DNA of 64,000 nucleotides from positions 124,001 to 188,000 of the forward strand of contig JBBDIJ010000009.1 of the NCBI GenBank assembly GCA_040880485.1. The letters are read 5' to 3'. The number at the start of each line of letters is the position of its first letter. Within the stretch, counting starts at the first letter, position 1. The DNA is from JBBDIJ01 sp040880485 (GTDB taxonomy: Bacteria > Bacteroidota > Rhodothermia > Balneolales > Balneolaceae). Shown in pieces: positions 8,483-16,243 of the stretch. Made by a program: the position numbers and the translations under genes. The notes beneath the pieces were generated by a model. The model was given only the letters and a program-made list of their open reading frames with translations. It was not told where the DNA came from and searched no databases.

Positions 8483-8642
8483 GTTTCAGAATGATTTCAT
8501 TTCGATGTTAGCGGAAGCACGAAAGATAACAAATTAAGCTGGTCCAGACACATTCGGTGTGGAGAAGCAGATCCTTGTGTTTAAGTCTGAGCACGCTGAG
8601 TCATCTGCCTGCAAGGCGTTTTGAAAACTTACTTTAATTAGA

Positions 8643-9653
8643 TCAGGCGTGTATCAGATAGAGTACGGCCGCAATCACTATAAAGTTGATGATGCTGATG
8701 GGGAGGAGGCGGCTCCAGCCCAGTTTCATGATCTGATTGAATTTAAATCTCGGAATAGTCCAGCGAACCCAGATAAAGAAAAAGACAAAGAAGACTGTTT
8801 TTACTGTAAAGACCGAAATGTCCAGCATCATTTTTGCTCCAGTACTTATTTCTGGCAACCAGAGCCCTGCTAAAGGCAGGTGGTAGCTGCCGAAGAAGAA
8901 AGTGGTTATGAGCATGGAGTTGATGACTACGTGCATATACTCTGCAAGAAAAAACATACCGAATTTCATACTGCTGTATTCGGTGTGAAAACCTCCAACA
9001 AGTTCCTGTTCTGCTTCCACCAGATCGAATGGGGTACGATTGGATTCAGCAAAGGCAGCAATAATGAAGATAATTGCACCGACGGGGTTCAGAAAGATAT
9101 ACCACCAGGTCTCTTGGGATGCAGCAATGTCTACGACACTGAGAGAGCCCACAAAGAGCACTACAGAAGCGAGTGCCATACCAAGAGGGAGCTCGTAGCT
9201 GATCATGGAGGCAGCTGCACGCAGTCCTCCCAACAGAGAGTATTTCGAATTGGAGGCCCAGCCGGCAAGTGTTACGCCGTATACGCCAAGTGATGCTATG
9301 GCAAGAAGGTAGAGAACTCCCGCATTCAAATCCGTCACATAGATTCCATCGCCAAACGGTATGACTGCAACGGTCATCAAAGCAGTGATAACAGGGATCA
9401 TCGGGGCAATGGTATGAATGAAGCGAAACCCACGTTCAGGAGTCACATCTTCTTTCAAGAGGAGTTTTAAAACGTCAGCCAGCGGCTGAAAAAGGCCAAG
9501 TGGACCCACACGGTTTGGCCCGATTCGGTTTTGAATAAAAGCGGCTACTCTCCGTTCGGCATATACAGCGATTGCAGCCGAATTTAACAGCATGAAAAGA
9601 GCGGTTCCCAGAACGATATATGAGTTTACTTCTGCTTCAGCCATCAGGTCCAT
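8643..9653 (-). CDS. nuoH: NADH-quinone oxidoreductase subunit H
   Basis: 336 residues and about eight membrane helices. Family motifs seen are ERRVAAFIQNRIGPNRVGP, the loop with LKLLLKEDVTPERG, and AESNRTPFDLVEAEQELVGGFHTEYS. NuoH (ND1) forms the quinone entry site where the peripheral arm of complex I meets the membrane arm. It is the last nuo gene in this cluster, beginning 27 bases after nuoG stops; nuoI-N do not follow. The start at 9653 gives MDLMAEAE; a start three codons later is possible. Confidence 0.95.
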   Translation of the reverse strand: MDLMAEAEVNSYIVLGTALFMLLNSAAIAVYAERRVAAFIQNRIGPNRVGPLGLFQPLADVLKLLLKEDVTPERGFRFIHTIAPMIPVITALMTVAVIPFGDGIYVTDLNAGVLYLLAIASLGVYGVTLAGWASNSKYSLLGGLRAAASMISYELPLGMALASVVLFVGSLSVVDIAASQETWWYIFLNPVGAIIFIIAAFAESNRTPFDLVEAEQELVGGFHTEYSSMKFGMFFLAEYMHVVINSMLITTFFFGSYHLPLAGLWLPEISTGAKMMLDISVFTVKTVFFVFFFIWVRWTIPRFKFNQIMKLGWSRLLPISIINFIVIAAVLYLIHA

Positions 9654-9680
9654 CAGGTTGTATTCTTGGTACGTTCACAA

Positions 9681-11429
9681 TCATTTTTTCTGTTCCACCA
9701 GTCCGGCATCGAGATCCAGTTTCACTCCCTTCTCTTCATCCATCCTTTCGTAACTGACATCGCTCAGAAGCGGAATCACGTTCGACATCTCGGAGAAAAT
9801 TTCGCGGCCACCTCCGGGGTAACTGATTTTTAGTCCGGTCAATTCTCCAAGATGGTGGAGAATTTCCCACAAGGGCAGGCAGTCTATCTTATTGTCTTCG
9901 GTCACCCAGTTGTCGAAAGAGGTTCCATAACGATCCAGCCGTCCCTGAGACATTTCGAGATTGAGTCTTCTGTTGGAGTATCGGGTTTCTTTTGCAGGAA
10001 AACTTCTCTGAATTCGACCATCTGTATTTACATAGCTGGCAGCGTGTTCGGCTATACAGGTAATGGGAATTACCAGATCTGCAATCTGCGTGGTTTCGTT
10101 CTCATTGGTTGCAAATAAAATGGTATAACAACTGGAAAGATCTTCGGTATCCAGCACACCTCGATCGATGAGTGAATCGGAGAGCATTATGACCAGTGCC
10201 TTACTATTACGGCTGATTCGATCCTTGAGAACAGAAGCATCTACCGCTTCTGCGCCAGCGATAAGGGCGCCCTGAGTGTTGGGTGCAAGGTCATCTGTAA
10301 GAAGAAACCCGTCGTCTCTTCCCTCTTCTATATGTGGAACAAACATTGGGGCATCGGTCCCGAGGAGATTCCCCAGTTTTGTGAGCATCCAGTTCTCTTC
10401 CAGCGACGCATAAGCACTACCTGTAAGTATGATTTCAGAGGGCTTGTACCGTTCAATCTGCTCAGCTGCTGTCTTCAGAGCATTGTTCCAGGACGTTTTG
10501 ATACTCTCTTTTCCATCGGGCCGCAGCGCAGGTCTGGAGATACGATTCTCATTAAACATTCTGTACGCTTCACGTCCTTCATCTGTCATCCAGTGATCAT
10601 TGACTTTCGGGTTGTAACGTGGAGTGATGCGAAGTACAATGTTGTCTCTGGTCCACAGGTCAATATTGGTACCCTTCCCGGTTGTAATGTCTATGCTGGG
10701 AGTCTGACTCATCTCCCAAACTCTGGCACGAAAGCGAAAATCTGCAGAGGTGAGGGCGCCAACAGGGCAGATGTCCACCGTATTCAGAGAGTAGGGGTCA
10801 TCGAAACTACGGCCTGGAGCAGTGGTCGGATAGTTCTTGTCACCGCGCCGGGTAATAGTAAGTTGGTGGGTACCGCTAATCTCCTCTGTAAATCGGGTAC
10901 ATCGGGTACAGTTGATACAGCGCTCTGCATCCAGAATTACACGCGGACCAAGTTGTACGCGTTTGGGTTTGTGGACTTTTTTAACTTCAAATCGGCTCCC
11001 TTCGGGGCCATATTTGTATGTCTGGATCTGCAATGGACACTCACCTGCCTGATCACAGATAGGGCAGTCGAGGGGGTGGTTGATAAGAATGAACTCAAGA
11101 TTGTCTTTCTGGGCGCGTTGAACCAGTTCATCCGTTCTCTGCGTCCGGACCACCATTCCATCTGTCACATCGAGGTTACAGGAGGTCTGAAGTTTCGGGA
11201 ACCATCGAATGACACGTTCTCCATCGTCGTCCTTCTCAAACTCTCCGGTTTCACGGTCCCGTACTGGCTGCCCAACATTGACCATGCACTGCCTGCAATT
11301 TGCAGGAATAGACATGGTGGGGTGATAACAGAAGTACGGGACCTCAAGTCCCTGATCCAGAATAAACTGGAGCAGTTTAGGAGTGCCTTCGAACTCGAAC
11401 CGTTCGCCGTCTATAAATACTTCAGCCAT
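9681..11429 (-). CDS. nuoG: NADH-quinone oxidoreductase subunit G
   Basis: 582 residues, shorter than the ~900-residue E. coli subunit but common in this bacterial group. It carries the 2Fe-2S ferredoxin domain with Cys34, Cys45, Cys48 and Cys84, then the His/Cys cluster region (HPLDCPICDQAGECPLQ), the CINCTRC 4Fe-4S motif and DICPVGALTS. The rest is a reduced molybdopterin-oxidoreductase-like domain that lacks an obvious cofactor site. It passes electrons between the NuoE/F module and NuoB/I in the peripheral arm. The gene starts 51 bases after nuoF. Confidence 0.93.
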   Translation of the reverse strand: MAEVFIDGERFEFEGTPKLLQFILDQGLEVPYFCYHPTMSIPANCRQCMVNVGQPVRDRETGEFEKDDDGERVIRWFPKLQTSCNLDVTDGMVVRTQRTDELVQRAQKDNLEFILINHPLDCPICDQAGECPLQIQTYKYGPEGSRFEVKKVHKPKRVQLGPRVILDAERCINCTRCTRFTEEISGTHQLTITRRGDKNYPTTAPGRSFDDPYSLNTVDICPVGALTSADFRFRARVWEMSQTPSIDITTGKGTNIDLWTRDNIVLRITPRYNPKVNDHWMTDEGREAYRMFNENRISRPALRPDGKESIKTSWNNALKTAAEQIERYKPSEIILTGSAYASLEENWMLTKLGNLLGTDAPMFVPHIEEGRDDGFLLTDDLAPNTQGALIAGAEAVDASVLKDRISRNSKALVIMLSDSLIDRGVLDTEDLSSCYTILFATNENETTQIADLVIPITCIAEHAASYVNTDGRIQRSFPAKETRYSNRRLNLEMSQGRLDRYGTSFDNWVTEDNKIDCLPLWEILHHLGELTGLKISYPGGGREIFSEMSNVIPLLSDVSYERMDEEKGVKLDLDAGLVEQKK

Positions 11430-11480
11430 TATTCTCAGTCTCTTAAACTCAATATTCCTGTATGTAGCGGGTGTTTGCTT

Positions 11481-12770
11481 CTAGGCCGATGCTGCTACCT
11501 TTGAACGTTTTTTGCATCTCGCTTCAAACTCTTCGCGAAACCGTGTAATTGTGTGTCGAACCGGCCAGGCAGCGGCATCTGCAAGTGCACATATGGTTCG
11601 ACCTTCCATCTGGGTAGTAAGATCGAGCAGAAGATCGAGATCGCGAATTTCCCCTTCTCCACTGCGAATCTTCAACATAATTTTTTCCAGCCACCCTGTA
11701 CCTTCCCGACATGGAGTGCATTGTCCGCACGATTCGTGATGATAGAAGTGAGTAATTCTCCAGAGGACCTCTATCATGTCGGTATCTTCATCCATAACCA
11801 CCATGCCGGCAGTTCCCAGCATGGATCCTGCCTCTCGAAGAGAGTCTCCATCCATATTTACTCCTTCCAACTGATCGGCTCTGAGTACAGGAGTCGAAGA
11901 ACCTCCCGGAATGATCGCTTTCAGTTTCTTACCGTTTCGTACTCCTCCTGCAACTTTTTCAATTAGGTCGAGTGCGGGTACACCAGATGGGAGCTCGTAG
12001 ACACCTGGAGAATTAACATGGCCGGAGATTCCATAAAGAACCGGTCCCGGATGACTTTCGGCTCCAATGGAGCGGTACCAGTCAGCTCCATTGCGAATAA
12101 CAAGGGGTACGTTTGAAAGGGTCTCTATATTATTAATTGTGGTTGGGTGGCTCCAAAGACCCTTTTGAGCTGGAAAAGGTGGTTTAACACGGGGATATCC
12201 ACGTTTCCCTTCAAGTGATTCGAGCATGGCGGTCTCTTCACCGCAAATATAGGCGCCTGCTCCGGAATAGATGTGAAACTCTACATCGAAATCACTGCCG
12301 GCGGCTCCCTTTCCGATGAGCCCCCGCGTGTACGCATCCTCTACAGCTCTCTCCATCTTTTGAATCCAGGAGTTATACTCTCCACGAATGTAGCAATATA
12401 TGGCTGTACACTGCATGGCATAGGCTGCAATCAGGGCTCCTTCAATAAAGAGATGAGGATTGAATTCAAATATCATTCTGTCTTTGAAAGTACCTGGTTC
12501 AGACTCATCTCCGTTGCATGCGAGATACCTTGGCCCACCGTCAGGTTTTGGCATAAATGACCATTTCAATCCGGCGTTAAATCCGGCGCCTCCGCGACCG
12601 CGTATATTGGCCTCCTTTACCGTGTTAACAACCGATTCAGGAGTCCATTCATCGGATAAAACCGCCTTCCACTGCTCATAACCGCCATTTTCAATATATA
12701 CATCCAGTTTGTGCAGATCGGGAATATCCGGAATTAACAGCGGGGTATACTCTTGCCAGTCTGAAGCCAT
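11481..12770 (-). CDS. nuoF: NADH-quinone oxidoreductase subunit F
   Basis: 429 residues, normal length. The FMN/NADH-binding region includes GRGGAGFNAGLKW and YLACNGDESEPGTFKDR; the C-terminal 4Fe-4S motif is ESCGQCTPCREGTGW (near 345-355). NuoF oxidises NADH and hands electrons to the Fe-S chain of complex I. Only two bases separate the nuoE stop from its ATG, implying translational coupling. Confidence 0.96.
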   Translation of the reverse strand: MASDWQEYTPLLIPDIPDLHKLDVYIENGGYEQWKAVLSDEWTPESVVNTVKEANIRGRGGAGFNAGLKWSFMPKPDGGPRYLACNGDESEPGTFKDRMIFEFNPHLFIEGALIAAYAMQCTAIYCYIRGEYNSWIQKMERAVEDAYTRGLIGKGAAGSDFDVEFHIYSGAGAYICGEETAMLESLEGKRGYPRVKPPFPAQKGLWSHPTTINNIETLSNVPLVIRNGADWYRSIGAESHPGPVLYGISGHVNSPGVYELPSGVPALDLIEKVAGGVRNGKKLKAIIPGGSSTPVLRADQLEGVNMDGDSLREAGSMLGTAGMVVMDEDTDMIEVLWRITHFYHHESCGQCTPCREGTGWLEKIMLKIRSGEGEIRDLDLLLDLTTQMEGRTICALADAAAWPVRHTITRFREEFEARCKKRSKVAASA

Positions 12771-12772
12771 GA

Positions 12773-13309
12773 TCAGTTTGCTCCTTTTTGAGGCTTTTTC
12801 ATTTTCATCACTTCAAAGTCGGGTACCTTCCCGTTCTTTAAATCATCGATCAATCGGTCGGCCTTCTCCTTTGTAAGGTGGTTGACGTATCGTTCATTGG
12901 TGATTTGAAGCATGGGAGCGTAGCCACAAGCGCCCAGACACTCAACCTGCTGGATTGTAAAGAGTCCATCTTCTGTGGTCTCTCCCTGGGAGATGCCGAG
13001 CTTCTCTTCCAGATAGTGAAGCATGTCGTAGCCGCCACACAGTTGACAGCTAAGACAGGTACAAACATCAAGTACGTATTTCCCTTTTTTCTTCTTGTAG
13101 TACTGAGTGTAGAACTCTGCGACGCCGTGTACATGTGCTTCAGGGAGTCCCAGGGTATTGGCTACCAGCTTCTGAACTTCAGGTTCAACATGGCCAAACT
13201 TCTTTTGGGCAAGCCAGAGCACCGGTAGTGTCGCCGGTTTTACCTCGGGGAATTTCGCCTTGATCTCTTCGATCCTGGACAGATCATCTTTAGTAAATTC
13301 GTAGCTCAT
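12773..13309 (-). CDS. nuoE: NADH-quinone oxidoreductase subunit E
   Basis: 178 residues, a thioredoxin-like 2Fe-2S protein. The four ligands are visible as Cys83, Cys88, Cys124 and Cys128 (VCTCLSC and ECLGACGYAP). It partners NuoF in the NADH-oxidising tip. The basic tail MKMKKPQKGAN extends beyond the core domain. It starts 4 bases after nuoD. Confidence 0.95.
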   Translation of the reverse strand: MSYEFTKDDLSRIEEIKAKFPEVKPATLPVLWLAQKKFGHVEPEVQKLVANTLGLPEAHVHGVAEFYTQYYKKKKGKYVLDVCTCLSCQLCGGYDMLHYLEEKLGISQGETTEDGLFTIQQVECLGACGYAPMLQITNERYVNHLTKEKADRLIDDLKNGKVPDFEVMKMKKPQKGAN

Positions 13310-13313
13310 ATCT

Positions 13314-14606
13314 CTATTTGTCAGCTTCTCCCATCACAGGGTCCACACCTCCAATGATGACCACAGTATCTGCTACCATTTCGCCATCAAGGATGATCTC
13401 AAGCAGCTGCAGATTGGTGAAAGAGGGGGAGTTGATTTTCAGTCGCCAGGGATGCCCGGTTCCATCACTTTGTATATAGTATCCGAGTTCACCTTTAGGC
13501 CCTTCGACAGCATGGTACGACTCTGCACCTTCCGGAGGGCAAATACCGGTATCGGTCATCATAAAGTCGTGAATCATTCCCTCCATAGAGTAGTAGACCT
13601 CGTCTTTGGAAGGGTAGGCCTGTTTTGCATTGTCGGTACGAACCGGCCCTTTCGGCAGTTTCTCCAGGCACTGTTCAAGGATTCGAATACTCTCATGCAT
13701 CTCTTCCATACGCACAAAATATCGCGCGAGATTGTCACCTTCAATTCGTGTTGGAACTTCAAATTCCACATCATCGTATCGTGCATATGGCTCCAGCTTG
13801 CGAAAGTCCAGAGCGTAACCGGAAGCGCGAAGCATGGGACCGGTAGCACCATATCGAAGAGCATTTTCCGGGGAGAGTACTCCTACGTTTTCATTCCTTT
13901 CAAAAAAGATCCGGTTTCGGTCCAGCAGTTTATGATAGTCATTCAGTTCGTCGGGGAAGGTCTCTATAAATTCCCGGATCAGGCCCATCGCTGCAGGAGT
14001 AATGTCGTTGTGTACTCCTCCGATTCGTGAATGGGATACGGTGAATCGATGTCCTGCAAGCTGATCCATGATGTCATAGATCTTCTCTCTCTCTCTGAAA
14101 GTCCAGATAAAAAAGGAGACAGCTCCCGCATCCATCACCATGGTTCCAAGCCAGAGGAGGTGGGATGAGATTCTGGCCAGTTCGCATCCAATCATTCGGA
14201 TGTAGTGAGCTCTTTCAGGTACTTCTACATTTGCAATCTTCTCAACAGCTGTACAGAGCGCAACGTTGTTACTGTATGGTGAGAGGTAGTCCATGCGATC
14301 GGTATAAGGCATGAACTCCTGATAGGTCTTGTTTTCGGCAATTTTTTCTACACCGCGATGCAGGTAGCCTACGTCGATCTTTGTCTTTTCGATCGACTCT
14401 CCCCGCAGTTGCAGTACCAGCCTGAGAACTCCGTGTGTCGCAGGATGCTGCGGTCCCATATTGAGTATCATTCGAGCGGTAAGCGGATCGGAATCATCGA
14501 TGGTTTCGATCGTGGTATGCTTGTCCTCGAGACTCTGATAGAGCTTCTGCTGATGCTCCTTAAAAAAGGTTGGATGTGACTTCGAATTAATGTCCGTTAC
14601 TTTCAT
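13314..14606 (-). CDS. nuoD: NADH-quinone oxidoreductase subunit D
   Basis: 430 residues of the 49-kDa/hydrogenase-large-subunit family, not fused to NuoC. Landmarks are NMGPQHPATHGVLRL near residue 50 and the C-terminal VVIIGGVDPVMGEADK. The subunit forms the quinone site with NuoB and NuoH. An N-terminal extension of about 40 polar residues precedes the core. nuoC lies 12 bases upstream. Confidence 0.96.
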   Translation of the reverse strand: MKVTDINSKSHPTFFKEHQQKLYQSLEDKHTTIETIDDSDPLTARMILNMGPQHPATHGVLRLVLQLRGESIEKTKIDVGYLHRGVEKIAENKTYQEFMPYTDRMDYLSPYSNNVALCTAVEKIANVEVPERAHYIRMIGCELARISSHLLWLGTMVMDAGAVSFFIWTFREREKIYDIMDQLAGHRFTVSHSRIGGVHNDITPAAMGLIREFIETFPDELNDYHKLLDRNRIFFERNENVGVLSPENALRYGATGPMLRASGYALDFRKLEPYARYDDVEFEVPTRIEGDNLARYFVRMEEMHESIRILEQCLEKLPKGPVRTDNAKQAYPSKDEVYYSMEGMIHDFMMTDTGICPPEGAESYHAVEGPKGELGYYIQSDGTGHPWRLKINSPSFTNLQLLEIILDGEMVADTVVIIGGVDPVMGEADK

Positions 14607-14618
14607 AAAAAGGGTTGA

Positions 14619-15131
14619 TTACTCCATGTCTGGTGTTGTACCCGGCAAATCAATGGATCCGGGAACTCCAAGCAGCGGAAACTCTTTCCTCAGAGGGTAA
14701 TATTCGTAATCCTCAGGCATATAAATTCGCCTGAGGTCGGGATGGTTGTTAAATCGCACCCCAAACATATCGAACACCTCACGTTCGAACCAGTTGGCGG
14801 CAGGCCAAACCTCAACAACTGAATCAACCACCGGATTTTCCTCCTCAAGCCAGGTCTTTATAAAAAGGCGGTGACGATCTCTGAGTGACAACAGGTTGTA
14901 GATTACTTCGAATCTCTCTTCTGTTGTAAACCGGTCGGCACCAAACAGGTCGGAAAGGTAGATGAATCTGTGTTCGTCATGCAAATATCTACAGACAGAA
15001 GTGATCGAATCGGGAACGATTCGTACAAATGTGTGACCGGTAGATTGCCAGATATCGACAAGCTGATCTCCAAATGTTTCTGCTAGTCCGTCAATAACCG
15101 GTTTCAGTTCAGGAGTGAGGTTCAATTTCAT
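14619..15131 (-). CDS. nuoC: NADH-quinone oxidoreductase subunit C
   Basis: 170 residues of the 30-kDa subunit family. The signature region WPAANWFEREVFDMFGVRFNNHPDLRRI is interpreted from residues ~110-135, followed by PLRKEFPL. It is a structural part of the peripheral arm docking NuoD. It starts 9 bases after nuoB stops. Confidence 0.95.
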   Translation of the reverse strand: MKLNLTPELKPVIDGLAETFGDQLVDIWQSTGHTFVRIVPDSITSVCRYLHDEHRFIYLSDLFGADRFTTEERFEVIYNLLSLRDRHRLFIKTWLEEENPVVDSVVEVWPAANWFEREVFDMFGVRFNNHPDLRRIYMPEDYEYYPLRKEFPLLGVPGSIDLPGTTPDME

Positions 15132-15140
15132 GGTAAGTTG

Positions 15141-15623
15141 TCAGGTATCGAGCATTACAGAGTGATCGTTACGGATCTTTTCCTGAATATCCATAAGTGC
15201 GTGTATGACCGCATCAGGCCTGGGAGGGCACCCGGATATATAGGCGTCAACCGGCAGAAAATTATCGACTCCCTGTACCACTCCGTAGCAGCGGTGCATT
15301 CCACCCGTAGAGGCACAGGCCCCCATCGCTATACACCATTTCGGATCGGGCATCTGGTCCCAGATCCGACGTATAGCGTGCGACATTTTATAAGAGCACC
15401 ATCCTGCTACAATCATGACGTCGCTCTGGCGCGGAGAGAACCGAAAAACCTCCGACCCAAATCTGGATACATCATATTTTGGACCTGCAAATGCCATCAT
15501 TTCGATGGCACAGCATGCGAGACCCATTGGCATTGGCCACGCAGCATTAGAGCGAGCCCAATTGACAAGTGTGTCGATTCGGGTAGTCAGATACCCCTCA
15601 CCCAGTGCACTTTCAATTCCCAT
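15141..15623 (-). CDS. nuoB: NADH-quinone oxidoreductase subunit B
   Basis: 160 residues. The N2 cluster ligands are present: the tandem Cys37-Cys38 (GLACCAIEM), Cys103 (GACASTGG) and Cys132 (SGCPPRPDA). NuoB carries the terminal 4Fe-4S cluster that reduces quinone. The start codon at 15623 gives MGIESALGEG; about 70 bases separate it from nuoA. Confidence 0.96.
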   Translation of the reverse strand: MGIESALGEGYLTTRIDTLVNWARSNAAWPMPMGLACCAIEMMAFAGPKYDVSRFGSEVFRFSPRQSDVMIVAGWCSYKMSHAIRRIWDQMPDPKWCIAMGACASTGGMHRCYGVVQGVDNFLPVDAYISGCPPRPDAVIHALMDIQEKIRNDHSVMLDT

Positions 15624-15694
15624 AGTCGAGTTTACTGTCTGTGATTTGTTCCTTCTATTAACACTTTGCCGAGACCGTAATCAAAGTAAGTAGC

Positions 15695-16102
15695 CTACTG
15701 TTGTATAGTAGCTGCAACTCGTGCTTCTTCGGGAGAGGCAGGTTTCAGTTCAAAATCCAGTGTACCTTTTTTAAGTGTATAGACCAGTCCTGCGAACAGG
15801 ATCAGAACAAAAAGAAGCATCGCTGCAAAAGCTCCTCCTCCAAGTTCGAGATACCGTACTGCCCAGGGATAGATAAACACAACCTCAAGGTCAAAAATGA
15901 TAAACTCCATAGCAACAATGTAGAAGGCGATGGAGTATCGTTCACGAGCCTCACCAACGGGATCCATTCCGCTCTCGTAAGGCTTCAGTTTATTCCGGTT
16001 GGGACGAAAGGGCCCCAAAACCCTGGAAAGAGTCATAAGAAGCAGCGCAAGCAGAAAAGCGATGCCAAGCAGGATAACGACTGGAATATAGTTTTCTAAC
16101 AT
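15695..16102 (-). CDS. nuoA: NADH-quinone oxidoreductase subunit A
   Basis: 135 residues with three membrane helices (residues ~8-28, 63-85, 92-112). The conserved loop YESGMDPVGEARERYSIAFY contains the usual Glu-Ser-Gly segment. NuoA (ND3) lies beside the quinone channel. This is the first gene of the nuo cluster; its promoter should be within 16103-16216, between it and the PBP1A terminator, but no clear elements were found. Confidence 0.95.
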   Translation of the reverse strand: MLENYIPVVILLGIAFLLALLLMTLSRVLGPFRPNRNKLKPYESGMDPVGEARERYSIAFYIVAMEFIIFDLEVVFIYPWAVRYLELGGGAFAAMLLFVLILFAGLVYTLKKGTLDFELKPASPEEARVAATIQQ

Positions 16103-16216
16103 CTGTAACGGTGAAATTTGTAAGAGCAGGAGTGGTGGATGCTGTTACTGAAAAGTACCGCAGCCTGCATGCAATATCAATCCGATTCAGGCCGTGAATA
16201 TAGTGGATATTATTCT

Positions 16217-16243
16217 CAAAACCCGCATCAGCGAGGGGTTTTT
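16217..16243 (-). terminator. Hairpin terminator after PBP1A gene
   Basis: Read on the minus strand, AACC..CGC-TGAT-GCG-GGTT is followed by TTTTGAG, directly after the PBP1A stop codon. The plus strand also ends in a run of T (16239-16245), so the hairpin could stop antisense transcription too. Confidence 0.6.

Noticed and set aside
10332..11504. 390-codon open frame on the plus strand
   Set aside because: It is antisense to the clearly identified nuoG; the protein has no recognisable motif and reflects codon bias of nuoG.
13452..14030. 192-codon frame on the plus strand
   Set aside because: Antisense to nuoD; composition typical of a shadow frame.
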